Shown: positions 12,335-24,110 of the stretch, piece after piece
Layout of the letters: the number at the start of each line of letters is the position of its first letter
Position numbering within the stretch: the stretch's first letter is position 1
Notes under the pieces: generated by a model
Told to the model about the DNA's origin: nothing
What the model saw: only the letters and a program-made list of their open reading frames with translations
The model's database searches: none
Position numbers and translations under genes: made by a program
Assembly (NCBI GenBank): GCA_026874595.1
Contig: CM049317.1
Location: 58,151,118 to 58,215,117 of the forward strand
Source: Sipunculus nudus
Lineage: Eukaryota > Annelida > Sipuncula > Golfingiida > Sipunculidae
Reading direction: 5' to 3'
DNA length: 64,000 bases

Positions 12335-12545
12335 TATTTAAAACTGTGCATGAACAGATTTTGTTTGCGAGCGTTTCAAATCAGGGATGTTCGCGAAAGT
12401 GGAATTATGGTAAAAATAAAACCTCCTGGAAAATATTTGATATACTCCATGAAGTTTACCTTATAGAAAATCAATTAAACCCTCGCGAAACACTGATTTA
12501 TTGAAAATAGCGAAAATTAAAGCCTGCGAATATTAAGTGCATGAG
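12335..12545. mobile_element. TTCGCGA-type interspersed repeat, degraded
   Basis: Carries CCCTCGCGAAAC, TTCGCGAAAGT and ATAGCGAAAATTAAAGCC phrases that match, inverted or direct, the better-preserved element at 13062-13376. No coding capacity. A more distant relative may lie at about 17830-17975 (GGGTTTCATTTTCCGCACC). Confidence 0.45.
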
Positions 12546-12636
12546 GCTTAGTATATTGTATAACCTTACGGGTTCTCCCCTGCATGACTTTGCATGCAGG
12601 AGCCAGAATGTCCCCTATATGTGTTGCAGCACGCGG

Positions 12637-12765
12637 GTGGAGCGATTTCAGATTACCCCCCTTTCAGATTACCGGAGGTAATCTGAAATCGATTTCAGAT
12701 TACCAGGGGAAAACCTGAAAGGGGGGGGGGGGGGATTCTGAAGTCTTTACACCGGCATGCATCCA
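12637..12765. mobile_element. Palindromic non-autonomous element (ATTACC/GGTAAT family) with poly-G
   Basis: GATTTCAGATTACC and its reverse complement GGTAATCTGAAATC alternate within 80 bp and are followed by a poly-G run (12721-12734). The right edge, CTGAAGTCTTTACACCGG, matches the right edge of the element at 38655-39243 (CTGAAGACTTTACACCGG). Shared edges and shared internal palindromes support one mobile family without coding capacity. Confidence 0.6.
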
Positions 12766-13061
12766 TACTTAGGCAGTTTAATTTCATTAATATATTTATG
12801 ACACTTATCAGCTAATCAGCAGTTTATAAATACTTAAGCTAATAGTGCGACTTAAGTATCCTCGACGTATAATGTATGGATTGGAGATCTTGCAGGTGAC
12901 AAACATGTGAAGACATGCATGCTTTTTCATATATACATTTTATTTATTTGTACAAGGTTTATGATCTCTGTTTCATTCTTGCTGATTTGGCTCCAGTCTC
13001 ATTCTTTCACTAAAGTTAACTTTTTTTAAAACAATAAAACATTAACATTGTATAAATCAGA

Positions 13062-13376
13062 ATATTGTGGTTGGCTTTATATTCGCAAGGCTATTTTTTC
13101 GCGATTTTTACATCGTCATTGTTTCGCGAGGGTTTCATTTTCGCGGTCAGTTACCTACACCCACGAGAGAGAGTAGAAATTCTTGCCCCTGCATGGAGGT
13201 AGATCATATGAAATATCTTGGCCGCCCGGATAACACATATAAAATACCACTGAGGCTATATGATAAATTACCGTATAGATAAGGTGTCTTATTCAAGAAG
13301 GATTCATTTTCAATATTATTCCCTTTCGCGAATATCGAGAATTTGAAACCCTCGCGAACAAAAAGTCAACCACGGT
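13062..13376. mobile_element. MITE-like element, GTGGTTGACTTT inverted ends
   Basis: The left end GTGGTTGGCTTTATATTCGC (from about 13068) pairs with the right end GCGAACAAAAAGTCAACCAC (to about 13374). Internal GTTTCGCGAGGGTTTCATTT and GAAACCCTCGCGAAC blocks lie in opposite orientation. The length is about 315 bp with no coding capacity. TTCGCG blocks are shared with 12335-12545. Confidence 0.6.
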
Positions 13377-14387
13377 ATATACACCGGAGTATCATGTCTT
13401 ATTCAAAGTCTGAGACTCGATTTTGGGAATTTTTTTTCCAGGGGTTCTAAGCCTATCAATTGCTTTAAAATATCAAGGTATCTAATTAAATCATCGCAGT
13501 CTGTTATATTTATCATCTGTATGTCTTTGTATGCTCTGTATGCTATCGACACCCCACCCGGCCTGATGAGATCGGTTTATAAACCTAGAATAATCAAATC
13601 GCTATCTAAATACTCTAAATATCAAAGCCTGTATAGCCGCAATGGTCATTGAATTATACTGGAATAACAAACGGAAGGACTGTGGGCTACTCTGCAGAAA
13701 ATGCAGATTGTATTCTTATCTATGGCAGACCTCTGTTAATGCTTAGGCATACAGATAATAAACAATATGGTGGAGTTGTTAGCGATAACTAAAGTCCTCT
13801 TCAGCGTTTTATTGAGACGCACAGACGCTTTTGACAGCAGACAATTAAAGTTAATGAGTCTCAAGTGACCACTTCTGTGGTCAGCTGGTCTGTAATATGC
13901 ACATGTGGAGGATAGCACCCGTATTGAAGCGGTCAGCTGTGTTATGGTCAGTCTGACCTAGCCTCCGATCAGGGGATAATTGAATGATAACGGGGTAGAT
14001 CACTTCATTAATGCCATGTCATAAAGATCAGAAACGGGTCGTCAGATAATACGCCCCCCCCCCCCCCCCACCACACTCCCCGGAATAAACCACACAGCGT
14101 AGATTCGGACTCACAAGAATACGACCATGCTGGTTGGGGATTGTGGGCGTCAATATCAGCGTCCCAGAATGCACCGGGTTTTTTTTAAATATACCAGCGG
14201 CGCGTGTTCAAATGTAATGGAGATGAAAATGTAGTACGATCAAATATGTTGGACAACGATTGTTTCAAGGCAACGTATAATAAACACTGGCGTTGCTTTT
14301 TTTTGTAAGAGCCTCACAGAATATGTAATGTTTTTTAAGCATACGCATGTGAAAAGTAAACAGAAGTCGTTTCCTTGAAACCTAATT
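13377..14387. other. Non-coding stretch with poly-C run
   Basis: Contains a C-run at 14051-14068. The segment 13780-13990 is GC-richer, with repeated GTGACCAC/GTGGTCAGC phrases. No gene recognised. Confidence 0.4.
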
Positions 14388-15046
14388 GGGCTGTCCCACT
14401 TAGGCGACTCTACCGGCGACTACAGGCGACCAGGCTGTCGCCTCATGGTCGTCGGGTGGTCGCCTGTATGGTCGCCTGTAGTCGCCTGAAGTCGCCCCAA
14501 GACGCGTGACCTCAAAGCTGTCGCCTCTGAATTTTCAACATGTTCAAAATTCTCAGGCGACAGTTTTTTAGTCGCCAGTGAGCGTAGCCTGTCTTCTATT
14601 GGCGTAGGTGCTGTCGTAGGCTGTCGCCAGCTGACGCGGGTTGTCGTAGGTCCTGTCGTAGGCTATCGCCAGGTGCCGTGGGTTGTCGTGTGTTGTCGCG
14701 GGCTGTTGTTCCTTGAAACAAGGCCCATCCTTGTGTCCGGCTCCTCACACAGCACATGGTAGAGAATCGTCGAAGCTTGTCGCGGTTGGACGTAGCAAGA
14801 TTCTGGTGTCGTAGGTTGTCGCCAGTGTGGTCGTAGGTTGTCGTAGGTGACTGTCCTTTGTCGCGGCGACTGTGTCGCCGGTTGTCGGCAGCTTGTCGTA
14901 GCTTGTCGTCAGACAGTGGCCAACCATTTGTACCTTGTCGTAGACTATTGTGGTAGCGGAGGTCCTGTCGCCTGGTTTTCGGCGACCATGAGGCGACAGC
15001 CTGGTCGCCTGTTGTCGCCTGTAGAGTCGCTTATGTGGGACAGCCC
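14388..15046. mobile_element. 659 bp fold-back/MITE element with 66 bp terminal inverted repeats
   Basis: The left end starts GGGCTGTCCCACTTAGGCGA and the right end, reverse complemented, starts GGGCTGTCCCACATAAGCGA. The two arms (14388-14453 and 14981-15046) match with only a few differences. The interior is packed with short GTCGCC, GTCGTAGG and GGCGAC motifs in both orientations, making it far richer in GC than its surroundings. No transposase is present. I found no clear target-site duplication. The open frames at 14745-15101 are read-through of the motif array. Confidence 0.85.
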
Positions 15047-15104
15047 CATAACAAATTTTGATTTCAAACTTCGACATTTGAGACAAGTAGTCCAGATGTA
15101 ACAG

Positions 15105-15404
15105 GCCAGATTATAGCCCTGCCCATGTAGTTTATACCCGGGTCTTTTTTAGCTTAGGCCAACATATTTCCCAGGGGTATATTCTACCCTATAGTCCATG
15201 TTATACCCCCCCCCATGCAGTCACGTTTTTACCCCATCCGAATCACAAAAACTAACTTGTATCAAGCCAGATTCGGAGATCCTTTTGATTAACAGAATTT
15301 ATAATGATATTTTTGTAGGTTTTAATTAATTTATGAGTTTATTAAACTCATATCCATTGATAATATAATTTCAGAGATATCAGAAGTACAATACCGATAT
15401 GTAG

Positions 15405-15454
<50 letters not shown>

Positions 15455-15705
15455 TCTGATATACCTATATAACCTTTAAAGTCATCCACACACACTCGCT
15501 TATTACATTAAATTAATAAAAGTCGGACAGGAGATGAGTCGTTTTTTTTTTAAAACTAAAATTCTTTTTAAGGACAGTTATAAAAAGGCAACGGGGGGGG
15601 GGGGGTAGAATCTACCCTAAGGGGGTATAAAATGGACTATGACAAATAATATCCCGAGGTATAATCTAGACTAGCCCATTTTATACCCTCCTCTGTCGGA
15701 AGGCT
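15105..15705. mobile_element. TATACCCC/GGGGTATA non-autonomous element with inverted internal motifs
   Basis: The left part has GGGGTATATTCTACCC, TAGTCCATGTTATACCCC and a C-run. The right part has a G-run, GGGGTAGAATCTACCCTAAG and GGGGGTATAAAATGGACTAT. The motifs on the two sides are inverted relative to each other. The middle is AT-rich and holds a (TA)n array (15407-15451). No coding capacity. Confidence 0.6.
15407..15451. repeat. (TA)n microsatellite
   Basis: Pure TA run of about 45 bp inside the TATACCCC element. Confidence 0.95.
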
Positions 15706-15854
15706 GAGAATAAATACTAAAATTAGGTTGTAGAAATCCTGCCTGCATACTCCGATAAACATTACCATAAACATTTCATATTATCACACCTAACCTGCAA
15801 CACTACTCCAGATATAAGTAAAACCACAAAAAAAAAAGACTGGATAAAGGGGAT

Positions 15855-15910
15855 ATCGGTGGTTCAGCTCTTGTACTGGGGTCAAAGGTTCGATCCTCCG
15901 ATGACTTTAT
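15855..15910 (+). mobile_element. tRNA-like SINE head fragment
   Basis: A GGTGGTTCAGCTCTTGTAC phrase followed by GGTTCGATCCTCC, which resembles a Pol III B box, about 20 bp further on. It is too short and too poorly paired for a functional tRNA gene. Probably a truncated SINE head. Confidence 0.3.
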
Positions 15911-15970
15911 CACAAGAGCAGAATAGTGAATTCACATTATTTTAAAATAGTTAATAGAGAGTAAACATAT

Positions 15971-16222
15971 TGTTACGGGGTGACATAAAAGCGGACCGAA
16001 CTGTCTCGCTAGTGAAGCTTGCTTTACTGGCAAAGCGGTTGGAACGCCGGACGTGTGCGTCACCGACATTGGTTCGAAACCGGGACCGGCCCAATGTTTT
16101 CCCCTGTTTTCCTCGTCCAACGTGAAGGTAAAGCTTTGTGGCCCAGGGAAAAAGCTCACCAAAGTGTGACTCCTAGGATAATTACTCTTGTTCTGTAAGC
16201 AGAATGCTCTTAAGAAAGGGTG
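15971..16222 (+). mobile_element. tRNA-like repeat (family A), copy 1
   Basis: Starts TGTTACGGGGTGACATAAAA. An A-box-like GGCAAAGCGGTTGGAACGCC and a B-box GGTTCGAAACC lie about 40 bp apart, so the centre derives from a tRNA. After the GGCCCAATGTTTTCCCC block, where other copies have GAGCAATTT...CGTAACA, this copy carries a different 3' part (about 16106-16222). It is followed immediately by a second copy. Confidence 0.75.
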
Positions 16223-16352
16223 TGTTACGGAGTGACATAAAAGCGGACCGAACTGGCGAAGCGGTTGGAACGCCGGACGTGTGCGCCACCGACATGGGTT
16301 CGAAACCGGGATCGGCCCAAAGTTTTCCCCTGAGCAATTTCATTTCGTAACA
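16223..16352 (+). mobile_element. tRNA-like repeat (family A), copy 2, with TGTTACG/CGTAACA ends
   Basis: Begins TGTTACGGAGTGACATAAAA and ends TTTCATTTCGTAACA, so the ends are inverted (TGTTACG against CGTAACA). The centre has A-box-like GCGAAGCGGTTGGAACGCC and B-box GGTTCGAAACC. A tRNA-like core between inverted ends is unusual for a plain SINE. The copy may be a DNA element that captured a tRNA-like core, or the ends may have arisen by chance. Confidence 0.75.
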
Positions 16353-17120
16353 ATATATAAGCTAAGAAAGTGCATGAGAATGGTCAGTTTCTTCTTTGCT
16401 AATGAGTATCCGGCTGAATTACACTATAGCCTACATAAATGCATGGACTTCCGGCTGGAGGATTTTCCTAATCCATAAACAAGAGAGACTGCTATGGCGC
16501 CGTCATGGATTAAACCCCCAGATATTAGCCATAGTTATTGTTATAATATTTCCATGCGTTATACATTTGTATGTGAAAAAATATGAAATACTAAAGTTTA
16601 CTAATAACATATCATTCTGATATAATCATCTTCGTCACTATACACAGGGCCACCGATAAACCATGGACCTATCCTCTTAATTAAAAAAGAAATCTGTGAA
16701 AAAAATACAGCACAATCTCTTCCTCTCCCTTATAATATCATTATTGGTGGAATCTTTGCCTTTGAATTACTTGTTGTGTTCCGATGGTAATCTTTTCATA
16801 TATGATTTTATCATGTTATCACTGTGTACGAAACATAAGGATTCTTTGATAGTTTCTAAAAAGGTGTTATATGATAAAAAACAGTTGTTTGCTTTATTAG
16901 ATTAAAAATAATGAACAATAATGCCGTAAACACCCATGCATGCTCAAATCCTGAAGACATACGTCGTGAAGAAAGACCAATGAGAAAGAGAAAGAATAGT
17001 TTGGACAATGGACAAGACGGCATGAGATCTGTGGACAAAAATTTGTAGAAGTCTGAAGGAACGCAGCAAAAAGTCATTAGATGGATAGAGAAAAAACTGA
17101 ACAAACACAAAGACACACTA
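16353..17120. other. AT-rich non-coding stretch, no gene seen
   Basis: Open frames (for example 16396-16620 plus and 16856-17116 minus) are short and hydrophobic and show no recognisable domain. Confidence 0.45.
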
Positions 17121-17460
17121 TGACCAAATAAAGTAGCTGGCGGCGTACCATTCCTATCCGTTTATTGCATGTTTCAAAGCCAAATAGATCAGCATAAAAG
17201 TAAATTACACAGGCTTCGTTTTCGACGAGGCCCTCGCTAGTGTGAACTCCCATTTTATGCGCGTTATAACATAAGCGACAAGGCCATTACTTGTAAGCGA
17301 ATGGCAGGGTATTACGGCTTTCTGCTGGCCCAAGGAGTACAAATAAATTATTAAAGGTCAGTCCGTCTCAGCGGCGATCAGTGTTTAATTGCAGGCGAAG
17401 TTCAGGTCTCCTAGAACCAGGAACACAACGACAAGAGGTCAATTAGTTAAATCCGTCCCA
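17121..17460. other. GC-richer island, candidate regulatory DNA
   Basis: No simple repeats, balanced composition, and AT-core sites such as AAATAAATTATTAAAGGTCA within GC-rich context (about 17341-17360). No coding frame recognised. The regulatory reading is inference. Confidence 0.3.
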
Positions 17461-18448
17461 TCATGCATTTCGAACCACGTGATCCTGAAAGCGAGGCTTC
17501 TTTTGTAAATTCCAACGATAAATTGAAAAAAAAAAGTTTATTCATATCTGACACAAAACGATAAATATAAATGGGAAAGAAAGCAAACAAAAACACACAT
17601 GTTGCTCTGTACGTGAACTTCATTAAATTCCTCACACGAATCACAACAAATAAGGACACACACACACGCAACCTTGACAGTGTTTTTTAAAGCAGGCAGC
17701 TAAACCTATAAGCTACATGCAATAAAGTGTAATCATTGGATACACTTACTGCTGATGATAACTGCTTTCCGCAGTACGTGCAAGGTTGCATTCGTTTTCT
17801 GGTTTTATATAAGAGGGGCCCTTTGTGAAATTAGTTTTAGGACGGTTGATTGTTGTTTCAATGCGAACGCTTGAACCGTGGTAGGTTTATGAAGCGGAAT
17901 TATAAAACTGAACAAGGTGTGAAAAATTCCAAAATTATAACCCATCCGCTTCAGGGTTTCATTTTCCGCACCTAATTATATTTATTTTATATTTAATAAC
18001 CCAGGCGTGACCGTTATACTGAGGAATATGGAACGACCATAAACTCTTTTTTGTTAATAAATCTCCCCCTTTTGAAATAAACGTCCGTAAAAGAGGAATA
18101 CTGCAGATATGTAATTCATCGCATAACATGATAAAACTGGGTCTTAATTGTCTCCACTAATATGCTTATGCTTTGAGGTGTGGATGTTAAATTAGTACTT
18201 AGATTTAAAAGTGTACATATATACCTGACAGTTGTCACCTGTGCAGGGATCATGAGCTGTTTATACTTCCAGGTGCCGTTATATATACGCAGTGAGTAAA
18301 CCATGCGAGACGATTTGTCATGGCTCTAAACATTAATGTTTCTGCACTAACTGATCTGTTCAAAATGTGTTCGCTAATGCGGTTAATGATATAACTACTA
18401 ATTAGAACGTATTGTTCCACTCCCTCCCTTCCTTCTTCTCCTTCCCTC

Positions 18449-18512
<64 letters not shown>

Positions 18513-19230
18513 TACTTTCTTTGTTATTTCTCTCTTTTTTCTCTATCACTCTCACTCTATCTCAAAATAGCAACACTAATATACCACCTATCTAAAGTAA
18601 GACCATCTGCTTATACACGAAAACCCTTTATTGAATAAACCGTAAGCATTTCAATGGTTATAACTAACCTGATGTATAAGACATACATGTGGCATAAGAC
18701 CAGTTTCATGCAACTAAAATAAAATAGAACCGATAAAGATACAGGTAAAATACAACTTTGTATTGATATTTATATCCAGTGAAAATATAGATCTCGGACA
18801 AAGCCAAAAGACAGAAAGAGCAAAGGGAAATTGTCATATTGTTCCATTTTTTTAAACAATCAATGGGAAGCGTAATTAAATAAATAATTTATTATAAAAC
18901 AATTAATAAAGACAGATAAAACATGCATTATTTGATTCCTACACACAGAGGGAAATGTTTCCACTAATGTGTCTGCATGTGTGTGTGCACAGTTGTATAT
19001 ACATACACATATACATCCAGTAATAAATACATGTTAGTATTTCACTGGCTATGTCTGTGTTATGTATAAAGTGTGTTATTTTAGAGTGTACATGCACGTT
19101 CTGTAAACTATAATACAATTTGAAAAGTTTTTTTTATAAACCTCCAAATTTCAGTGTCCGGCGTTATTTTTTTATTAAACGAACCATTTCGAAATCCTAG
19201 AGATTTTTACACAGACAAAGGAGGGAGTAA
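17461..19230. other. AT-rich non-coding stretch with a (CT)n-(TA)n array
   Basis: Holds the compound array at 18453-18513. Otherwise AT-rich. No gene or recognised element, apart from the weak TTCGCG-family resemblance at about 17830-17975. Confidence 0.45.
18453..18513. repeat. (CT)n-(TA)n compound microsatellite
   Basis: CT run followed directly by a TA run. Confidence 0.95.
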
Positions 19231-19720
19231 AAACAAAAAGGGTCTTAATGATTGCATGAGGTCCACTAATCCAAGTGCGAACTTGTGTCGGCTATATTAG
19301 CTAATTTTTATTAGACAAGGGTGCGTCCTCTCGGGTCGATAATAAAGCAAATGAGAGTGGAAATTAGCCGCATGTTTGCCATGCCTGACATTGTTGTCTA
19401 TTTCATGAGCTTGTACATTTCAGACCGATTTTAGTGGGGACTATTTTACCAGTTTCGCGTTAGCGGGAGGGCGGCTGGCACGTTTATACCGGTCAAGTCA
19501 TAAAACGAACCCATGAAAGACGGTGTCCACAAAGAGACTCCCCCTTTCCATATGTTTATGTAGGCACCCCTGCTCTGTACAGGTCGGCAAAAGGTCCCTG
19601 AAGTGCGCGGATCCTCGTTATTTTACGATCTGGCCCACGCCAAATGTGCAAGAACTGACAAATTACCACTGCTGACCGGGTGAGCCGCGATATTAAACTG
19701 GACACTGCCTACTTTTAGGC
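19231..19720. other. GC-richer island, candidate regulatory DNA
   Basis: About 490 bp of unique-looking sequence with several ATTAG/CTAATT cores (around 19290-19370) and GC-rich patches near 19450-19490. No coding frame recognised. Confidence 0.3.
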
Positions 19721-19899
19721 GAGAATTTTATTGGTTCTTTTATAATCATCGCAAATTTTTCCATCACTGGGCATGGCAAGACACATATGTTGCAGTTCAT
19801 CTTTCCTTCGGTTATGACCAAGATCAACAAGGCCATGTTGATGTTTGACACGCATGACTGGTCAGCACTGAGAACGGTCAATGGTGTGGTCATTTAGCA

Positions 19900-20890
19900 G
19901 TGTTGTAGTCGAGTCCACACTATAAGAGTCGGAGCGTATGCAAGTTCGAGCCCAGGCTATTAGAGTCCGGGTCGTGGGAAACCATCCGACAATACATTCC
20001 AAATTCAAGCATACACCTTTGCAGTTTTTATAAATTAAATTTAGTAATAATAAAATTAAAAACACAACAACACACTAGCAGCGAGGTTGCCGATGACGAA
20101 AAAAACTTGTAAATTTGCATAACTGGGAAACTGGTTAAACGGTCCAAATGACCGAAATCGCAAGTAAAAGGGCTTTGCGTCTCGAAGTAAGGTCGTCCAC
20201 AAGGATCGAGTTCGGTTCTCGAATGGCATGGCTGGGTCTCCGCTGCTGGGATCGGTGGAGGGAATGCGGGTTGCTTCGGGCTTTGTGGCTGTGGATGCTG
20301 TAGCTTTCTAACAAGGACTTCAGCCCAGGAGAGAAGATGGCGCCCTCTACGGCTCCTTGCTTGGCTTGGCGTGGCACTGCGACTGTTGGCTCAGAGAACA
20401 TGCTTAAGGAGCGCACAGGGCTGAGGTCTTGACCGCAGCAACCTGTAGCTGCTCGATGAGCGTATATACTTCTTTTGGCTTGGGAGTCCGGGTCCAAGTC
20501 CGAGTGTCTGAGTTTCGAGTCCAAAGCTACCTTCTTCGAATCTGAGTCATATGGAATCAAGGTTCATGTCTCAACCTGAATCCAATAAAATTTCTGTATT
20601 GAAACAAAATTTAAAAGAAAAATTTGGATTATACCAAAAGTATTTTTATGTATGTTTACACATGCTATTTACTTGAATGTTTAATTGCATGACGCATCTG
20701 ATGCAGAAAAGTAGCTTGGTATATTTTTTTCTATACATATCGTCTTTTATATGTTAATATTTTACACATGTTTATATGAATTACTTTATAATATTTGCCA
20801 GAGTCCTGACCTCTAAGTCCAAGTCCGAGTGCAAGTCCGTAAAAAAGTGGACTCTGCTCAGGTCCAAAGGCCGGACTCAAGTTTATCATC
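19900..20890. mobile_element. GAGTCCGAGTCC-type repetitive element
   Basis: GAGTCC/AAGTCCGAGT motifs occur in clusters at about 19908-19975, 20480-20525 and 20805-20880. Between the first two clusters lies a GC-rich, unique-looking stretch (20150-20470). Its 141-codon minus frame (20135-20560) has no domain I recognise. Clustered short motifs around a non-coding core resemble other non-autonomous elements in this window, but the boundaries are unclear. Confidence 0.45.
20335..20349. promoter_or_regulatory. CTCF-like motif AGATGGCGCCCTCTA
   Basis: The sequence matches both halves of known CTCF core words (AGATGGCGC, and TAGAGGGCGCC on the other strand). It is a single motif match, not tested for binding. 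Confidence 0.25.
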
Positions 20891-21186
20891 ACTGTCAGCT
20901 GGAGTTCCGACCTATGGCTTTCATTAGTAGCTTCGTCTTCGGCTGAATGTTCCGTTCTTGAGTGTTACACATATTTAATTTCAAAACAGATTTAACAGAA
21001 CATTATAAAACGGTTAAACCAACTGGTTTGATTAAATTGAAATAAAATACATTTATTAGCAAAAATGATGATATATCCTATCATGATCCTATTACGCAGT
21101 ATATAAATAAAGAGATATTAAAAAACCTAATCTGATCGATGTGTTTGTCTTCTTTTTCGAAACATGTAGAGTACGCAATCATTGGT

Positions 21187-21330
<144 letters not shown>

Positions 21331-21334
21331 ATAC

Positions 21335-21520
21335 ATTCAGTAAAAACCTCGAAATTACTACCACCAATGGGACCTTGATAAAGTTGTCGCATTTTCGAGG
21401 TAGTCGCCTAAGTGAGGTCTTATATAAAGAGCAAAAAAGAATCGGGACCGTTAACAAATGGTCGTTTTTCTGGGGTGGTCAGTAACCCGAGGTATATTCG
21501 TTAAGCGAAGTTTTATTGTA
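21335..21520. mobile_element. Interspersed repeat with CGAGGTAGTCG / GGGGTGGTCAG motifs
   Basis: AACCTCGAAATTACTACCACC at the left and TTTCGAGGTAGTCGCC, CTGGGGTGGTCAG and CCCGAGGTATATTCG further right are variants of one motif in both orientations. The style fits a non-autonomous DNA element. The boundaries and superfamily are not determined. Confidence 0.4.
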
Positions 21521-22084
21521 TTATGGAATATCATTTCTCATTAATACCAAGGGTTTTACAGTTTATATAAAGATATAACTGGACTCGCAACATTGTGGAC
21601 TCTGTGTACCATTCGTAACAAACCTATGCCCTGGAAGGTCAATAACTACCTTTTTTTTCCTACAAACTGTTGTCTATCACTAAGGGAGGACGATATATTC
21701 ACCTTAAGATGATGTCAATTGTATATATTTAACTGATTTGTTACAAGGATTGATTGAAATTGTCACTAATGTGCATTTGGATACTGGTTTGTTTAATAAA
21801 AGGTAATTTGGAACCTTACACTTGTCTCAGGTTTTTGCATTCCCGGCAAACTTTTTAACCAAGATATTGTATGATATAGAACAATACCCATTTACTGTGT
21901 CCCAGTTTATTTTCAGCATCAGATAAAAATTAATATCCTGTTTATTCTATTTCTGTTGATCCAATTTAATTATTTTGATCATTCCTAGCAGTTAACTGAT
22001 AAATGGAGCAGATAACACACACATGCAGTTTATACCATGGAATATTTATCGAAATCCTATATCATATCAAAACATATAATTAAT

Positions 22085-22389
22085 GAAATCCCTTTAGTTC
22101 ATTAAATGGTTTTCCTCAAAACCCTTTAAGGTTTTGATAGAAACTAAAACATTATAATGAAAACCTTTAAAAGGTTTTCATGAAAACCTTTGTTTAATGG
22201 GTTTCCACATACAAATAGTTTTCATGAAAACCTTTTATTATAGTTATAAGTTTTCATGAAAACCCGTGAAAGGGTTTTCATTAACGTTTTTATGAAAAGG
22301 TTTTCATTAAAACCCTAAAAAGGTTTCCTCTCAGGGACACAATGAAAACCCCTGTAAAACCTTTCTGGAAACCTTTTTTTGTAACAGTG
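22085..22389. mobile_element. Palindrome-rich element, GTTTTCATGAAAAC motifs
   Basis: About 300 bp in which GGTTTTCATGAAAACC-type palindromes recur roughly ten times. The right end reads CACTGTTAC when reverse complemented, a typical short terminus of non-autonomous DNA elements. No matching left end was found. Confidence 0.6.
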
Positions 22390-22619
22390 TAGAACGAAAA
22401 AGTACCTTAACGCCTACAACGGCACGTTTTCGTGCATGGAACCCCCTCCATTTTTTTGTGTGCACAAACTTAAACAAACTACCATAGAGAATTTTTTGTA
22501 TTGGCTTCCCAGTCAGTGTAAATAAAAAAAAATTACTATCATTGTTGGTGAACTGACGCTTACACGGAAGCGGCAACTGTCTGATTCAAACCCACATATA
22601 AGTATTGTTATATGTTAAA

Positions 22620-23835
22620 TATTGAGTCAAAGATACCTGAGTTGTGTCGAAGGTCGAATCCAGAGTCCCCAAATGCACGGCGCTGTCATATGTCGACTAT
22701 ACATCTTAAATCACACTACCTACTGCATTCTATTTTCCGAACACAAAACAAAACACAATGCTATGGTCTTTATTCATAGTCTATCAATAGTCAAACAGCG
22801 TTAAGTTCCAATCAACATTTTTCATAATGTAAGGTTTACAGTAATGTCGAAATTCAGAGACTTCCCAAAGTTAGGTCTAATACAGATTCTTTTTATATCT
22901 TGAATCTATACAAAGTCAGAAACACAGCTGTCTGAGGTCAAATCCAGAGTATTCACAAAAAGACGCAGTGCACTGTGCAATTATTTAGATCTTTATTCTT
23001 TACAAAGACAGACATAGTGTCATTGTAATCTACAGTCTTCAAAAGATAGACACATAGTTGCCCGAGGTCAAATCCAGAGTCTTTATCAAGACCGAGTCTA
23101 ATTTATAGAGTCTTCACGTGGTCAGACAAGGTACTGTCTAAAGTCTATTAGAGTTTTCTTGAATCTGTATCAAGAGGAACTTACTGCTTTGAAATTTATA
23201 ATCCATGCCGAGTCTCTACAAGGTTAGACACATTTCTTTCCATTGACTATAATCCAGAGTCTTCAATCCACATAAAAAGATCCAGTAGTGTCCAATGTCT
23301 AATCCACAGTCTTGTCAAAGCAAGACACTGTTGGTCTCCAATGTTTAATCTAGATTCTTTAACCAATGTGACACAGTTCTAAGTTCATATCCAGAGTCTT
23401 CATAACATAATTATACGACTGTACTCCCCAAGGCCAGACACAGAGTTAGAGTTAGACATACTGGTCTCAAGGTCTTGTATCTGCCCAAAGAAAGCGTATA
23501 GTGCTGTTTAAGGTCAATTACAGAGTCTTCACAGGCATAGGTACATTTCTGTCTATATTCTAATGAAGAGTCTTAAAAAATAAAGGCATATAGCTGTCGA
23601 AGATCTAATCCATTTTTTTAAAGTAAGACCCAGTTCTGTTGGGGTCATAAAGCAAAGTTACTGTGGTGTCGAAAGAAAGCGAACTATGTTAAAGGTCAGA
23701 TCCAGAGTCTTTATAGATATAGACACATTGCTTTCCAAGGTCGAATCCAGAGTCCTCATAAAAGAAGACAGAGTACAGTCAAAGGTCTGATCCAGAGTCT
23801 CCACAAAGTAAGACAATGTATTACAGGTGCTCTTT
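22620..23835. repeat. Degenerate tandem array, ~45 bp unit, left part
   Basis: GTCNAATCCAGAGTCTTCA-like units recur. CCAGAGTC occurs at 23702, 23747 and 23792, an exact 45 bp spacing, and more diverged units run back to about 22620 (for example 22944 and 23074, 130 bp apart). The minus frame 23658-23849 shows the 15-residue protein-level period with repeated TLD triplets. The array resumes at about 24660 after the LTR. Confidence 0.8.
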
Positions 23836-24103
23836 TTATTGTGTGACATGGGCGTAACTCGTGTTGTGACACCCTCGCCGTGCCGTTTGATACATGCTCA
23901 GTTTAATCCGTACTGGTTGAACTCTCGTTGTCATGCTAGCCTTAGGCTTTCTCGTTTGGTCGTGAATCACGTGTGGACCCTGGTATGTAGAGACACACAC
24001 AGCGATGTTCTTCTAGATGATTCCTGTAACGCGTGTTTACTGTGTTGTGTAAGATCTTTTAGACTGTTCGAGAAGTGGAAAATTCTCGGCTTGGGGTGAA
24101 GAG

Positions 24104-24110
24104 TATATAA
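24104..24110 (+). promoter_or_regulatory. TATA box of the solo LTR
   Basis: TATATAA followed by AGGGG, in a GC-richer context and placed between the U3-like and R-like parts of the LTR. Confidence 0.6.

Noticed and set aside
14388-14388. Target-site duplication for the 659 bp element
   Set aside because: Left flank ACCTAATT and right flank CATAACAA do not match at 2 to 9 bp.
14745-15101. Pair of overlapping frames as genes
   Set aside because: They lie in the GTCGCC/GTCGTAGG motif array of the 659 bp inverted-repeat element.
20135-20560. 141-codon minus frame as a gene
   Set aside because: Sits among GAGTCC repeat motifs and has no recognisable domain or splice context.
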